Below the pieces are notes generated by a model that worked only from the letters and a program-made list of their open reading frames with translations, had not been told where the DNA came from and made no database searches. The translations under genes and the position numbers were made by a program. A stretch of 64,000 nt of DNA from Noviherbaspirillum saxi. GTDB taxonomy: Bacteria; Pseudomonadota; Gammaproteobacteria; Burkholderiales; Burkholderiaceae_D. This document shows positions 11,414 to 22,953 of this stretch, one piece after another. The stretch lies in assembly GCF_003591035.1 (NCBI RefSeq), contig NZ_QYUO01000002.1, forward strand, positions 558,001 through 622,000, written 5' to 3'. Each line of letters opens with the position of its first letter. The stretch's first letter is position 1.

Positions 11414-11439
11414 GTGCAGGGAGCTCAACAGTCGCAAGA

Positions 11440-11476
11440 CCCTCAATGCATTGCTTACTAGAAAATGCGTTGAGGG
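11440..11476. repeat. 13-bp inverted repeat after frr
   Basis: ccctcaatgcatt (11440-11452) pairs with aatgcgttgaggg (11464-11476) with one T-G wobble and an 11-base loop, 27 bases after the frr stop. No T-run follows on either side, so it may be a 3' stabilising or Rho-associated hairpin. Confidence 0.5.
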
Positions 11477-11612
11477 AAAGTGATGGCGACGCGCTTGGAC
11501 ATTGCCATTTAGCAAGGTGCGCTTTACGTGACGGTGTATAGTCGGATCAAATCGGCATAGCCGATAGACGAACCCACCGCCACGACAACCCTTTTTTCGC
11601 TTAAGCCCTCAC

Positions 11613-12370
<758 letters not shown>

Positions 12371-12371
<1 letters not shown>

Positions 12372-13189
12372 TGCTGAAGACGCGCGTCATCACGGCGTTG
12401 GTATTACTGGCGTTGCTGTTATCGGTACTGTTTTCCAAGTCGTTCACTTTCTTCGCTGCTGTTGCCGCCGCCTTCTTTGCGGCTGCTGCGTGGGAAAGTT
12501 TTCGGCTGTTTCAGGTTCGTCAAGCCATCGTCGGCGCATTGATCTGGACTGGCGCCTTTCTCTACCTTCTATACAAGGGAGATGCCGCTTCCACTCGGCT
12601 GCTTCTCATGCTCTGCGTCGCGATCTGGGCGATACGCCTGACGCCGGCGCTGAAGCTGGGCCTGCCGCCGCTCGAAGGAATGGGCAACCGTTTGCTGAAC
12701 GGAATTTACGGAATTGCGCTTCTGGGCTGCTTTGTCGCGATTGCCGCACTCTTTCAGCGCTCTGCGCTTTACCTGCTGTCGATAATGGCCATTGTGTGGA
12801 TCGCCGATATTGGGGCTTACTTTTCCGGCAAGGCGATCGGCAAGCGCAAGCTGGCACCGTCGATTTCTCCCGGAAAATCCTGGGAAGGCGCAATCGGTGG
12901 CTGGCTAGCAGTGTTAATTGTCGCCGGATTGTCGACCCTGCATCCGATCCTTGCAAACACGTTTGCACCGGAGGTGCTCATGCGCTGGGGCTGGGGTGGC
13001 TTCTTCCTGGTCATGACGGTAATGGTCGCGGCCAGTATCGTGGGCGACTTGTTCGAGTCGCAGTTGAAGCGCCGGGCGGGAATGAAGGACAGCAGCAACC
13101 TGCTGCCCGGCCATGGCGGGGTATTGGACCGGATTGATGCATTGATACCGACTTTGCCGCTTGCAGCGCTGTTCGGTACATGGTTTTGA
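12371..13189 (+). CDS. cdsA: Phosphatidate cytidylyltransferase
   Basis: A 272-aa integral membrane enzyme making CDP-diacylglycerol, the branch point for all phospholipids. Several hydrophobic segments span the protein, and the C-terminal CDS signature is clear: ISPGKSWEGAIGGWLAV and later SQLKRRAGMKDSSNLLPGHGGVLDRIDAL. It is translationally coupled to uppS and is followed 20 bases later by dxr. Confidence 0.97.
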
Positions 13190-13209
13190 AAATGCGAAGG
13201 TAAGGCAGC

Positions 13210-14379
13210 ATGCAGCGAATTACGATACTTGGCGCCACCGGATCCATCGGCGCTTCCACCCTTGACGTCATTGCGCGCCATCCGGAACGCTACCGTGTGC
13301 ATGCATTGACCGCTCACCAGCGCGTCGAGGAACTGGCCGCGCAGTGCGCACAGTTTCAGCCCGATGTGGCGGTCGTCGGTTCGGCAGAGGCGGCCGCGCG
13401 CCTTGATGCTCTGCTGAAGGAGCGGCGGCTGGCAACGTCGGTGGAATATGGCGAAGCGGCGTTGTGCAAGGTGGCCAGTGGTGCCGATTGCGACGTCGTA
13501 ATGGCCGCGATCGTGGGCGCTGCGGGTTTGGCTCCAACGCTTGCGGCCGCAAAGGCCGGCAAAAAAGTGCTTCTTGCAAACAAGGAAGCCCTGGTCATGT
13601 CGGGCCGCCTGTTTATGGAAGCAATCGCAGCCAGCGGCGCAACCCTGTTGCCCATAGACAGCGAGCACAATGCGATTTTCCAATGTCTTCCGCACGCCTA
13701 CGGCCGCATCCCGGCCGAGCATGGCATCGCCAAGATTCTTTTGACCGCCTCCGGCGGACCATTCCTGCACCGTGAGGTGGAGACCTTGGAAAATGTGACG
13801 CCGGAAGAAGCGGTTGCCCATCCAAACTGGGTCATGGGCCGCAAGATTTCGGTTGATTCGGCCACCATGATGAACAAGGGGCTGGAGGTGATCGAAGCGC
13901 ACTGGTTGTTCGGGGCGCAGGCCAGCCAGATCGAAGTGGTCATTCATCCACAGAGCGTCATTCACTCCATGGTGTCCTACGTCGACGGCTCCGTGCTCGC
14001 CCAGTTGGGCAATCCCGACATGCGCACACCCATCGCGCATGCGCTCGCCTATCCCGAACGCATCGCCTCCGGCGTAGGCCCGGTCGATCTCGTCCGGATT
14101 GGCCAGCTGGCATTCCACCACCCGGACTTCAACCGCTTTCCCTGCCTGCGCCTGGCGTATGAGGCCTTGTTGGCCGGTGGCACGGCCCCGGCTATACTGA
14201 ATGCGGCAAACGAGGTCGCAGTCCAGGCGTTTCTGGAGCGCAAAATCGGTTTCCGCGCGATTGACCGCGTGATTGAACGCGTCATGGAAAAGCTGCCCCA
14301 TGGCGATATGTCGGATATCGGTGCGTTGCTGGAACAAGACCGCCGTGCGCGCGAGGCAGCCCAGTCCTTCATTCAATAG
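13210..14379 (+). CDS. dxr: 1-deoxy-D-xylulose 5-phosphate reductoisomerase
   Basis: A 389-aa NADPH- and metal-dependent enzyme that forms MEP, the committed step of the non-mevalonate isoprenoid pathway feeding UppS. Seen: NADPH-binding [30 protein letters not shown], the metal site [19 protein letters not shown], and [17 protein letters not shown]. Length is normal. It sits ten bases before rseP. Confidence 0.98.
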   Translation: MQRITILGATGSIGASTLDVIARHPERYRVHALTAHQRVEELAAQCAQFQPDVAVVGSAEAAARLDALLKERRLATSVEYGEAALCKVASGADCDVVMAAIVGAAGLAPTLAAAKAGKKVLLANKEALVMSGRLFMEAIAASGATLLPIDSEHNAIFQCLPHAYGRIPAEHGIAKILLTASGGPFLHREVETLENVTPEEAVAHPNWVMGRKISVDSATMMNKGLEVIEAHWLFGAQASQIEVVIHPQSVIHSMVSYVDGSVLAQLGNPDMRTPIAHALAYPERIASGVGPVDLVRIGQLAFHHPDFNRFPCLRLAYEALLAGGTAPAILNAANEVAVQAFLERKIGFRAIDRVIERVMEKLPHGDMSDIGALLEQDRRAREAAQSFIQ

Positions 14380-14389
14380 GTAGTCCGCC

Positions 14390-15760
14390 ATGAGTTTCCT
14401 GCAAACCGTGATCGCATTCCTCGTAGCGCTTGCCGTCCTGGTTGTTGTCCACGAACTCGGACACTATTGGGTAGCCCGCTGGTGCGGGGTCAAGGTCCTG
14501 CGTTTTTCCGTCGGCATGGGCAAGATCGTCTGGTCCCGCCGTTACGGACCGGATCAGACCGAATGGGCGATCTCCATGTTGCCGTTCGGCGGCTACGTCA
14601 AGATGCTGGATGCACGCGAACAGGATGTCACCACCCTTCCGCCCGAAGAGTTGCGGCGCGAGTTTACCCGCCAGTCGGTGTGGAAACGGATTGCCATCGT
14701 CGCCGCCGGTCCTCTAGCCAATTTTCTGCTCGCCATCGCGGTTTTCGCAGGCTTGTATTGCTATGGAATCCCCGAGCCGGCGACCCGGATTCGCGCCATG
14801 CCGGAGGCCAGTGTGGCTTATCAGGCCGGCTTGCGCGGCGGCGATCTGATTACCGCGGTAAATGGCGAGCCGGTGCGCGCCTGGTCGGACCTGCGCTGGA
14901 AACTCACCGAGCTGGCGGTGGACAAGGCGCCAGCTCGGCTCGACATCCAGCGGCCGAATCCTGCTGTGGCCGGCGGCACTTTCGTCGAAACGGTCACTGT
15001 GAGTTTGAGCGGGCTCGTTGCCGAAGATCTCGAAACCGATTTCCTGGTAAAACTGGGAATCGATCTGGCGCGACCAAAGGCGGTTCTCGGAAAGATCATG
15101 CCGGATGGCCCGGCGATGAAAGCAGGCCTGCGTGAAGGCGACGTGATCCACAGCGTCGGAGACAAGCAGGTAAGCGACGGCTTGGCATTTGTCGAACTGG
15201 TTCGCGGCTCAGCCGGCAAGCCATTGCAGATTCGCGGCGTGCATGCCGACGGCAAAGCTTTCAATATAGCCGTCACCCCCGAAACTTATGCAAAAGACAA
15301 CCAATCGATCGGCCGTATCAAGGCCGAGGTTCCGCTTGCTCCTGAAATGGTGACCACCAGCGATGCGCCATTGCCCGCGGTAGGCAAGGCGATCGTTAAG
15401 ACTTGGGACACCAGCGTACTAACCCTCAAAATGCTTGGTAAAATGCTCATCGGTGAGGTTTCCTGGAAGAACATCACAGGACCGATCACCATTGCCGATT
15501 ACGCCGGGCAAACCGCACGCATAGGCATCATCAGCTATCTCACATTCATTGCGTTCATCAGCATTAGCCTGGGCGTTATGAACCTGCTCCCCATCCCGGT
15601 TTTAGACGGGGGGCTTTTACTGTATTATTCGCTGGAACTTTTGACCGGCCGGGCGCTTCCCGAGCGGTTCGGAGAAATTGCCCAGCGTGCAGGAGTGGGC
15701 ATATTGATGACGTTGATGGCTGTGGCCGTCTTTAACGACATCGTACGGCTCATGTCCTGA
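14390..15760 (+). CDS. rseP: RseP site-2 intramembrane metalloprotease
   Basis: A 456-aa inner-membrane zinc protease that cleaves the anti-sigma-E factor RseA after DegS. The HELGH zinc motif is near the N terminus (VVVHELGHYWVARWCG), two PDZ domains fill residues about 115-300 (AYQAGLRGGDLITAVNGEPV and AMKAGLREGDVIHSVGDKQV), and the C-terminal NLLPIPVLDGG motif supplies the third ligand. Adjacent to bamA, so it links envelope stress sensing to outer-membrane assembly. Confidence 0.97.
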   Translation: MSFLQTVIAFLVALAVLVVVHELGHYWVARWCGVKVLRFSVGMGKIVWSRRYGPDQTEWAISMLPFGGYVKMLDAREQDVTTLPPEELRREFTRQSVWKRIAIVAAGPLANFLLAIAVFAGLYCYGIPEPATRIRAMPEASVAYQAGLRGGDLITAVNGEPVRAWSDLRWKLTELAVDKAPARLDIQRPNPAVAGGTFVETVTVSLSGLVAEDLETDFLVKLGIDLARPKAVLGKIMPDGPAMKAGLREGDVIHSVGDKQVSDGLAFVELVRGSAGKPLQIRGVHADGKAFNIAVTPETYAKDNQSIGRIKAEVPLAPEMVTTSDAPLPAVGKAIVKTWDTSVLTLKMLGKMLIGEVSWKNITGPITIADYAGQTARIGIISYLTFIAFISISLGVMNLLPIPVLDGGLLLYYSLELLTGRALPERFGEIAQRAGVGILMTLMAVAVFNDIVRLMS

Positions 15761-15817
15761 GTTCCGGTCAGTCTGCCTGTGGGGCGGCGCGCCGGGACAT
15801 TGAAAACAAAGTAACCG

Positions 15818-18157
15818 ATGAAATTACAATCCGAGCGTCTTTCCCCGTCCCTCTTTCCTCACCGCCTGATCGCCATTGCCGCCTTTGCCCTTTGTACCGG
15901 GCATGCGCTGGCCGTTAATCCGTTTACCGTAAAAGATATCCGTGTGGAAGGCATTCAGCGCACGGAAGCGGGCACGGTATTCAGCTACCTGCCGGTGCGC
16001 GTAGGCGAAACATACAATGACGAAAAAGGTGCGGCCGCCATCAAGGCGCTCTACGCAACCGGCTTCTTCAAGGATGTGCGGATCGAGGTCGAGGGCGACG
16101 TCCTGGTCGTGATGGTGGAAGAGCGCCCGGCGATTGCCGCGGTCGAATTTTCCGGTACCAAGGAATTTGAAAAGGACGCCCTGACAAAGGCCCTGAAGGA
16201 TATCGGCCTAGGCGAATCCCGTATTTACGACAAGGCGCTGGTTGACCGTGCCGAACAGGAATTGAAGCGGCAATATCTGTCGCGCGGCCTGTATGGCGTG
16301 CAGATCACGACCACCGTCACGCCGATCGAACGTAATCGCGTCAACGTCAGCTTCGCCGTCGATGAGGGCGAAGTATCGCGTATCAAGCAGATCAATATCA
16401 TCGGCAACAAGGCCTTCCCGGAAAAGGAATTGCTCGCCTTGCTTAACCTGCGGACACCGGGTTGGTTCACCTGGTACACCAAGGCCGACCAGTACTCCAA
16501 GCAAAAGCTCACCGGCGATATTGAATCGCTGCGCTCGTTCTATCTGAATCGCGGCTACCTCGAAATGCAGGTCGAGTCGACCCAGGTGTCGATTACGCCG
16601 GACAAGAAAGATATCTACATCACCGTCAACATTAGCGAAGGCGAAAAGTACACGGTATCCGGCGTCAAGCTGGAAGGCGAGATGTTCGGGCGCGAAGAAG
16701 AGCTCAAATCGCTGGTTCAGCTGAAAAGCGGCGATGTCTATTCCGGCGAAAAGCTGGCTGACAGCGTCAAGAAGATTTCCGAGCGTCTCGGCAACTTCGG
16801 CTATGCATTCGCCAACGTCAATGCCAATCCCGAAATCAACCGTGAAAAGCGCGAAGTCAACTTTACCGTATTGATCGATCCCGGCAAGCGTGTCTATGTG
16901 CGCCGGATCAACGTCGCGGGCAACACCAAGACGCGTGACGAAGTGGTGCGCCGTGAATTCCGCCAGTTTGAAAACTCCTGGTATGACGGCGAAAAGATCC
17001 GCCTATCGCGCGACCGCGTGGACCGTCTCGGCTATTTCCGTGAAGTCAGTATCGACACGCCGGAAGTGCCAGGCACGACCGATCAGGTCGACGTCAACAT
17101 GACCGTCGCGGAAAAACCGACCGGTAACATCCTGCTCGGCGCCGGTTTCTCCAGCAGCGAAAAAGTGATGCTGACCGGCTCGATCCAGCAAGCCAATGCT
17201 TTCGGTAGCGGCAATACGCTCGGCATTGACGTCAATACAAGCCGCCGCAACCGCACCATTGCCGTCTCCACTACCGCGCCGTACTTTACCGATGATGGCG
17301 TAAGCCGCAGCTATGAAGTCTTCCTGCGCACCACGCGCCCGCCGGAAGTCAATACCGGTGACTACGTGGTGAAGACCACGGGTGCGAATGTCAAGTTCGG
17401 TGTGCCGTTCTCCGAAGTTGACACCGTATTCTTTGGCGCCGGTGTCGAACGCACTCAGGTGCAGACCTATACGGGCGTGCCTGGCTTCAATGACAGCCCT
17501 GAGCTGTACAAGCGCTATGTGACCGACTTCGGTAACGGTACCGATGCAACCACGACCAGCTTCCCGCTGACCGCCGCATGGCAGCGCGACAGCCGTGACA
17601 GTGCGCTGGTGCCGACCGTCGGCCGTTATCAGCGTGTCAATTTTGAAGTCGCACCAGCCGGCAGCCTGCAGTATTACCGTGCGGTGTATCAGCACCAGTA
17701 CTTCACTCCGCTGTTCCGCGCAGTCACCCTGGCACTTAACGGCGAAATCGATTATGGGCGCGGACTGGGCGGAAAGCGCTATCCGATTTTCAAGAACTTT
17801 TACGCGGGCGGTATCGGTTCGGTCCGGGGATATGAAGGATCGTCCCTTGGCCCACGCGCTGCAAACGGCGACCCCCTGGGCGGCACCTCGCGTATTATCG
17901 CCAATGCCGAACTCCAGTTCCCGTTCCCGGGTTCCGGCAATGACCGGACATTGCGCTGGTTTACCTTCTTTGATGCCGGCAACGTGTATGCCGAAGGCGC
18001 CAAGTTCGATGTGTCGGACTTGCGTTATGCGGTTGGCGCTGGCATCAGCTGGGTATCGCCCATCGGCCCGTTGAAGCTGAGCTATGGCGTTCCCATCAAA
18101 TCCAAGGCCGGCGACCGGAAGCAGAACTTCCAGTTTCAGCTCGGGACCGGCTTCTAA
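15818..18157 (+). CDS. bamA: Outer membrane protein assembly factor BamA
   Basis: A 779-aa Omp85 protein, core of the complex inserting beta-barrels in the outer membrane. A signal peptide ending near HALA is followed by five POTRA repeats (starting FTVKDIRVEGIQRTEAGTVF, about 35-430) and a C-terminal 16-strand barrel with the conserved loop-6 motif SVRGYEG. The last residue is Phe (QLGTGF), as expected for an outer-membrane barrel. Length is typical of beta-proteobacteria. Confidence 0.98.
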   Translation: MKLQSERLSPSLFPHRLIAIAAFALCTGHALAVNPFTVKDIRVEGIQRTEAGTVFSYLPVRVGETYNDEKGAAAIKALYATGFFKDVRIEVEGDVLVVMVEERPAIAAVEFSGTKEFEKDALTKALKDIGLGESRIYDKALVDRAEQELKRQYLSRGLYGVQITTTVTPIERNRVNVSFAVDEGEVSRIKQINIIGNKAFPEKELLALLNLRTPGWFTWYTKADQYSKQKLTGDIESLRSFYLNRGYLEMQVESTQVSITPDKKDIYITVNISEGEKYTVSGVKLEGEMFGREEELKSLVQLKSGDVYSGEKLADSVKKISERLGNFGYAFANVNANPEINREKREVNFTVLIDPGKRVYVRRINVAGNTKTRDEVVRREFRQFENSWYDGEKIRLSRDRVDRLGYFREVSIDTPEVPGTTDQVDVNMTVAEKPTGNILLGAGFSSSEKVMLTGSIQQANAFGSGNTLGIDVNTSRRNRTIAVSTTAPYFTDDGVSRSYEVFLRTTRPPEVNTGDYVVKTTGANVKFGVPFSEVDTVFFGAGVERTQVQTYTGVPGFNDSPELYKRYVTDFGNGTDATTTSFPLTAAWQRDSRDSALVPTVGRYQRVNFEVAPAGSLQYYRAVYQHQYFTPLFRAVTLALNGEIDYGRGLGGKRYPIFKNFYAGGIGSVRGYEGSSLGPRAANGDPLGGTSRIIANAELQFPFPGSGNDRTLRWFTFFDAGNVYAEGAKFDVSDLRYAVGAGISWVSPIGPLKLSYGVPIKSKAGDRKQNFQFQLGTGF

Positions 18158-18200
18158 CGGGCCAATGGCATAATAGTAATTTGAATTGCGGAGAATGACC

Positions 18201-18722
18201 TTGAAGTTTCCTAGTACAAAATCGGCACAGATCAAGTGCATGGCTCTGCTTGCAGCGTTGATGCTGCCGCTGGCAGGTGCACAAGCGCAGGATTCACGCG
18301 TCGGCTTCGTCAGCACGGAACGGATCTTCCGCGAAGCAGCGCCGGCAAAAGCCGCACAAGCCAAGATCGAACAAGAATTTTCTCGCCGCGAGAAGGAATT
18401 GCAGGAGATGGCGGCACGCCTGAAATCCATGTCGGACCGCCTGGACAAGGATGCAGCCATTCTGGCGGAACCGGATCGCATCAAGCGTCAGCGCGATCTG
18501 GCCGACCTCGACAAGGATTTCCAGCGCAAGCAGCGGGAATTTCGCGAAGACCTGAACCAGCGTCGTAATGAAGAACTGGCGGTGGTACTGGAGCGCACGA
18601 ACAAGGTGATCAAACAGATCGCCGAGGCCGAGAAATTCGACATCGTATTCCAGGAAGCGGTATATGCCAGCCCGCGTATCGACATCACCGACAAAGTGTT
18701 GAAGGCGCTCAACAGTAAATAA
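18201..18722 (+). CDS. skp: OmpH/Skp periplasmic chaperone
   Basis: A ~173-aa periplasmic holdase for unfolded outer-membrane proteins, directly after bamA as usual. A signal peptide ends near AGAQAQ; the mature part (RVGFVSTERIFREAAPAKAA) is followed by a long charged coiled coil, about residues 45-130, and a closing EAVYASPRIDIT stretch. Start choice: GGAG at 18190-18193 is best spaced for the TTG at 18201; an in-frame ATG at 18195 is only one base from it. Either gives the same mature protein. Confidence 0.9.
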   Translation: MKFPSTKSAQIKCMALLAALMLPLAGAQAQDSRVGFVSTERIFREAAPAKAAQAKIEQEFSRREKELQEMAARLKSMSDRLDKDAAILAEPDRIKRQRDLADLDKDFQRKQREFREDLNQRRNEELAVVLERTNKVIKQIAEAEKFDIVFQEAVYASPRIDITDKVLKALNSK

Positions 18723-18878
18723 GATCGTCGCGCCATTGCAGCCGGCGCATTGCCCGGCATGGGCGCGGCGCGTTGGTCACTGTGCCGGCGCAAGCGCCGA
18801 CCGGTGGCAGGGTGCTCCTGCCGCCAGTGTCGTTTCCGAACGCACTACACTAGATCCAATATCTGAAGAGGGGCCAGC

Positions 18879-19928
18879 ATGAGCAATCGACTGGGACAAT
18901 TGGTCGAACGCCTCGGAGGCCAGTTACATGGCGATCCCGAGATCGAAGTGTCAGGGATTGCACCGCTGGATGCCGCAACGGCGTCGCATATCACGTTTCT
19001 GTCGAATCCCAAGCTGCGTGCCCTCGCTGCGCAAACGCAGGCCGCCGCCCTGATTCTTTCCTCCGACGACGATGCTGTGATCAGCGCGACCTACGACGGC
19101 GCACGCATCGTGACGAACAATCCTTACGCCTATTTTGCGCGGGTAGCACAGCTGTTCGCCGAGCAGCAGGCGATACCGCCGGTACACGGTATACATCCGA
19201 CCGCCAGTGTGCATCCCGACGCGCAAATAGCGCCGGATGCCAGCATCGGCCCACAGGTGACCATTGAGGCAGATGCCATCGTGGCATCGGGTGCGGTGAT
19301 CGATGCTGGCTGCTTTGTCGGTCGTAATGCACGCGTGGGTGAGGGAACGCACTTTTTCGCGAACGTCAGCTTTCAAGCCGGTTGTGAAATCGGACGGCGC
19401 GGCATCATTCATTCCGGTGCTGTCATCGGCGCGGATGGTTTCGGATTCGCCAAAGAAAACGGTGCCTGGGTAAAAATTCCTCAGACGGGGAGGGTGGTGA
19501 TCGGCGACGACGTCGAAATCGGCGCCAATACCACGATCGACCGGGGCGCATTAGCCGATACCGTGATCGAAGACGACGTCAAGCTCGATAACCAGATCCA
19601 GATCGGACACAATTGCCACATCGGGGCGCACACCGCGATGGCCGGCTGCGTCGGCGTCGCCGGGAGCGCGAAAATCGGCAAGAATTGCACCTTCGGCGGC
19701 GCGGCGATGATTCTCGGTCACCTTACCATCGTGGATAACGTGCACATTTCGTCCGCCAGCATGGTATCGCGCTCGATCCTGGAGCCGGGCCAGTACACTG
19801 GGTTCTATCCGCTGGCAAAAAATGCGGATTGGGAAAAATCGGCCGCCATCGTCCGCAATCTGGGGTCGATGCGTGAGAAAATTCGCGAGCTCGAAAAAAC
19901 GATCAAACTGCTCACTGAAAAAAAGTAA
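18879..19928 (+). CDS. lpxD: UDP-3-O-acyl-glucosamine N-acyltransferase
   Basis: A 349-aa enzyme for the third step of lipid A synthesis. The N-terminal uridine-binding domain ([31 protein letters not shown]) is followed by a left-handed beta-helix of hexapeptide repeats (residues about 105-310) and a C-terminal helix ([16 protein letters not shown]). The catalytic His sits in the [13 protein letters not shown] region. The stop overlaps the fabZ start by one base. Confidence 0.97.
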   Translation: MSNRLGQLVERLGGQLHGDPEIEVSGIAPLDAATASHITFLSNPKLRALAAQTQAAALILSSDDDAVISATYDGARIVTNNPYAYFARVAQLFAEQQAIPPVHGIHPTASVHPDAQIAPDASIGPQVTIEADAIVASGAVIDAGCFVGRNARVGEGTHFFANVSFQAGCEIGRRGIIHSGAVIGADGFGFAKENGAWVKIPQTGRVVIGDDVEIGANTTIDRGALADTVIEDDVKLDNQIQIGHNCHIGAHTAMAGCVGVAGSAKIGKNCTFGGAAMILGHLTIVDNVHISSASMVSRSILEPGQYTGFYPLAKNADWEKSAAIVRNLGSMREKIRELEKTIKLLTEKK

Positions 19929-20395
19929 TGAAAACGCTCGACATCAATCAGATCAAACAATATCTCCCGCACCGTTATCCTTTGCTTCTGGTGGACCGTG
20001 TGCTGGATTGGGAATCCGGCAAGTCGATCACGGCCATCAAGAACGTTACCGTCAACGAGGAATTTTTCAACGGACATTTCCCGCACAAGCCGGTCATGCC
20101 GGGCGTTCTCATGATCGAGGCGCTTGCCCAGACGGCGGCCTTGCTGTCGTTTTTGACCATGGGACAGAAACCCGACGAGAACAGCGTGGTCTATTTTGTC
20201 GGTATCGATGGCGCGCGCTTCAAGCGTCCGGTCGAGCCGGGCGACCAGCTCAAAATGCAAGTCGAGATTCTGCGCACGGCGCGCGGAATCTGGAAATACA
20301 AGGCACAGGCAACGGTCGATGGCAATGTGGCCGTGGAAGCTGAACTGATGTGCACCATGCGCAGTGCCACCGACGCGAGCCAGCCAGCGGGGTAG
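19928..20395 (+). CDS. fabZ: 3-hydroxyacyl-ACP dehydratase FabZ
   Basis: A 155-aa hotdog-fold dehydratase of fatty acid elongation. The active-site block [20 protein letters not shown] holds the catalytic His and Glu, and the opening [20 protein letters not shown] is classic. It competes with LpxA/LpxD for 3-hydroxyacyl-ACP, and its position inside the lpx cluster is conserved. Confidence 0.98.
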   Translation: MKTLDINQIKQYLPHRYPLLLVDRVLDWESGKSITAIKNVTVNEEFFNGHFPHKPVMPGVLMIEALAQTAALLSFLTMGQKPDENSVVYFVGIDGARFKRPVEPGDQLKMQVEILRTARGIWKYKAQATVDGNVAVEAELMCTMRSATDASQPAG

Positions 20396-20397
20396 TA

Positions 20398-21186
20398 ATG
20401 ACAAAAATCCATCCAACCGCAATCATCGATGCGAAGGCGGAACTGGACGATGCGGTCGAGATTGGCGCATATTCCATCATCGGACCGAACGTCAAGATTG
20501 GGGCTCGGACCAAGGTGGGTCCGCACGTCGTCATCGACGGTCACACGACGATTGGCGCGGATAACCAATTCTTCCAGTTTTCGTCGATCGGCGCACCGCC
20601 ACAGGACAAAAAGTACGCGGGCGAGCCGACTCGCCTGGAGATCGGCGACCGCAATACCATTCGGGAGTTCTGCACGTTCAACCTGGGCACCGCGCAGGAT
20701 GAAGGCCTGACCTCGCTCGGCAACGACAACCTGATGCTTGCCTATGTGCATCTGGCGCATGATTGCCGGGTCGGCAACAACACGGTCTTTTCCAATAATG
20801 CGTCGCTTGCCGGCCATGTGCATGTCGGCGACTGGGTGATCATGAGTGGATTCGCCGCCGTACACCAGTTTTGCAAGATCGGCGAGCATGCTTTCGTCGG
20901 CATGAATACCAGCCTTACGCAAGATGTGCCGCCCTATGTGCTGCTATCGGGCAACCCCGCCCAACCGCATGGAATCAATATCGAAGGCTTGAAGCGCCGC
21001 GGCTTTACGCGTGAACAGATCGGCGATTTGCGCAATGCCTACAAGCTTATCTACAAGTCCGGCTTGACGCTGGAAGAAGCGAAAGCGGCGCTGGCCGCCG
21101 CCGAAGCTGAATCGACGGCTTCGGTCGACCAATTGCGCTTGATGCGCGAATTTCTTGACGGCAGCACCCGTGGCATCGTCCGCTAA
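20398..21186 (+). CDS. lpxA: UDP-N-acetylglucosamine O-acyltransferase
   Basis: A 262-aa trimeric left-handed beta-helix acyltransferase, first step of lipid A synthesis. Hexapeptide repeats run from KIHPTAIIDAKAEL to about residue 185; the catalytic His is in LAYVHLAHDCRVGNN, and the C-terminal helical region includes GLKRRGFTREQIGDLRNAYK. The ATG at 20398 follows the fabZ stop by two bases. Confidence 0.98.
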   Translation: MTKIHPTAIIDAKAELDDAVEIGAYSIIGPNVKIGARTKVGPHVVIDGHTTIGADNQFFQFSSIGAPPQDKKYAGEPTRLEIGDRNTIREFCTFNLGTAQDEGLTSLGNDNLMLAYVHLAHDCRVGNNTVFSNNASLAGHVHVGDWVIMSGFAAVHQFCKIGEHAFVGMNTSLTQDVPPYVLLSGNPAQPHGINIEGLKRRGFTREQIGDLRNAYKLIYKSGLTLEEAKAALAAAEAESTASVDQLRLMREFLDGSTRGIVR

Positions 21187-22336
21187 GCCCTCGATCGCCA
21201 TGGTGGCTGGCGAGACATCGGGCGATCTGCTGGCCAGCCGCTTGTTGTCCGGCTTGCGCCCGCAATTGCCGGAAGCGGATTTCCATGGCATCGGCGGCGC
21301 GCGCATGGCGGAATACGGCTTTCGCAGCGATTGGCCGATGGAAAAACTGTCGGTACGCGGCCTGTTTGAAGTGCTCGCGCATTACCGGGAAATAAAAGGA
21401 ATCCAGAACGCCTTGCGCGACCGCTTGCTGGAAGAAAAGCCGGCAGCCTTCATCGGCGTCGATGCGCCGGATTTCAATTTCGGGCTGGAAGCCCAGCTCA
21501 AGCAGGCCGGTATTCCCACCATGCACTTCATCAGCCCATCGATATGGGCATGGCGCGGCGGGCGCATCAAGAAGATTGCGCGTGCGGTATCGCATATGCT
21601 GGTCGTCTTTCCGTTTGAAGAAGAAATTTATCGCCGGGCTGGCATTCCGGTCAGCTATGTCGGCTATCCGCTGGCCGAAGTGATTCCCATGGAACCTGAT
21701 GTATTGGCGGCGCGGGCGGAATTGCAGCTGCCGGCCAATGCGCGCGTGGTCGCCATCCTTCCGGGAAGCCGGATGTCCGAGCTCAAGTACAACAGCGTCG
21801 CTTTCATCGAAGCGGCCCGTGTGCTGATGCAGCAGGATGCATCGATACGTTTTGTCGTACCGATGGCCGGTGCGAAACAGCAAGCCTACTTTTCCGAACT
21901 GCTTACCAATGCCGGCCTCGGCGATGTGCCGCTGCAAGTCGTGTCCGGTAAATCGCATACCGTGATCGCGGCGGCCGACGCGGTGCTGGTGGCTTCGGGT
22001 ACAGCAACGCTGGAAGTTGCGTTGTTTAAAAAGCCGATGGTCATCGGTTACAAAATGATGCGCGCATCTTGGGAAATCCTTCGCCACATGGGTTATCAGC
22101 CCTGGGTGGGTTTGCCGAATATCCTGGCGCGTGAGTTCCTCGTGCCTGAACTGCTGCAAGATGCCGCAACGCCGGAAGCGCTTGCAAAAGCCTTGTCCGG
22201 ACAGCTGAATGATGAGCCGCACCGCGAACGCTTGCATCAGCGTTTTACCGAAATGCATCACTTACTGTTGCGCGATACCGCCAAGGAAAGTGCAGACGCC
22301 GTATTGCGGCTCATCGGTCACAAGGCTGCGGCATGA
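21170..22336 (+). CDS. lpxB: Lipid-A-disaccharide synthase
   Basis: A ~388-aa GT19 glycosyltransferase joining UDP-2,3-diacylglucosamine and lipid X. Motifs: [60 protein letters not shown], and [18 protein letters not shown]. There is no ATG before the first motif; the GTG at 21170 is chosen, overlapping lpxA by 17 bases, with a TTG at 21155 as the alternative. The end overlaps rnhB by four bases. Confidence 0.95.
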   Translation: MASSAKPSIAMVAGETSGDLLASRLLSGLRPQLPEADFHGIGGARMAEYGFRSDWPMEKLSVRGLFEVLAHYREIKGIQNALRDRLLEEKPAAFIGVDAPDFNFGLEAQLKQAGIPTMHFISPSIWAWRGGRIKKIARAVSHMLVVFPFEEEIYRRAGIPVSYVGYPLAEVIPMEPDVLAARAELQLPANARVVAILPGSRMSELKYNSVAFIEAARVLMQQDASIRFVVPMAGAKQQAYFSELLTNAGLGDVPLQVVSGKSHTVIAAADAVLVASGTATLEVALFKKPMVIGYKMMRASWEILRHMGYQPWVGLPNILAREFLVPELLQDAATPEALAKALSGQLNDEPHRERLHQRFTEMHHLLLRDTAKESADAVLRLIGHKAAA

Positions 22337-22953
22337 AACGAGACAATCCCAGCCTTGCCCTGTTCGACCATGCAAATGAAATCGTATGCGGCGTCGACGA
22401 GGCCGGACGCGGGCCGCTCGCCGGCGCGGTTTACGCGGCAGCGGTCATCCTTGACCCGTCTCGGCCGGTCGATGGCTTGCGCGATTCCAAGAAACTCTCG
22501 GAAGCGCAGCGCGAGGTGCTTGCCGAAGAAATCAAATTGCACGCGCTGGCATGGTCGATCGCATTTTGTACCGAAGCGGAAATCGATCAATTCAACATCC
22601 TCCAAGCGTCAATGCTTGCGATGCGGCGTGCGGTCGAAGGTTTGAAAACAGTGCCCACACTGGCCCTGATCGACGGCAACCGTTGTCCGGTCATGCCGGT
22701 CCGCTCCGAAGCAATCATCAAGGGCGACGACAAGGTGCCGGCGATCTCTGCTGCATCCATTCTTGCAAAAACCGCGCGCGATGCTTCCTTGCTGCAATTG
22801 CATCAGCAGTATCCGGTATATGGGTTCGACCAGCACAAAGGCTATCCGACGGCCTTGCACCTGGAACGCCTGCGCCTGCATGGTCCTTCGCCGGTGCACA
22901 GAAGGAGTTATGCGCCGGTGCGCGCGGTCCTCGGCATGAAGGCAGGCGGTTAA
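22333..22953 (+). CDS. rnhB: Ribonuclease HII
   Basis: A 206-aa enzyme that cuts RNA in RNA-DNA hybrids and at single ribonucleotides. The catalytic acidic residues appear in [14 protein letters not shown] (Asp-Glu), ALIDGNRCP, and [16 protein letters not shown] context ([15 protein letters not shown]), with the C-terminal [11 protein letters not shown]. It starts inside the lpxB stop (ATGA), and the next gene begins right at its stop. Confidence 0.97.
   Translation: MKRDNPSLALFDHANEIVCGVDEAGRGPLAGAVYAAAVILDPSRPVDGLRDSKKLSEAQREVLAEEIKLHALAWSIAFCTEAEIDQFNILQASMLAMRRAVEGLKTVPTLALIDGNRCPVMPVRSEAIIKGDDKVPAISAASILAKTARDASLLQLHQQYPVYGFDQHKGYPTALHLERLRLHGPSPVHRRSYAPVRAVLGMKAGG

Noticed and set aside
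12817..14391. A 524-codon minus-strand frame opposite cdsA/dxr
   Set aside because: Shadow of dxr third-codon bias; no protein family features.
17003..18484. A 493-codon minus-strand frame opposite bamA and skp
   Set aside because: It spans two confident genes and has no recognisable domain or start signal.
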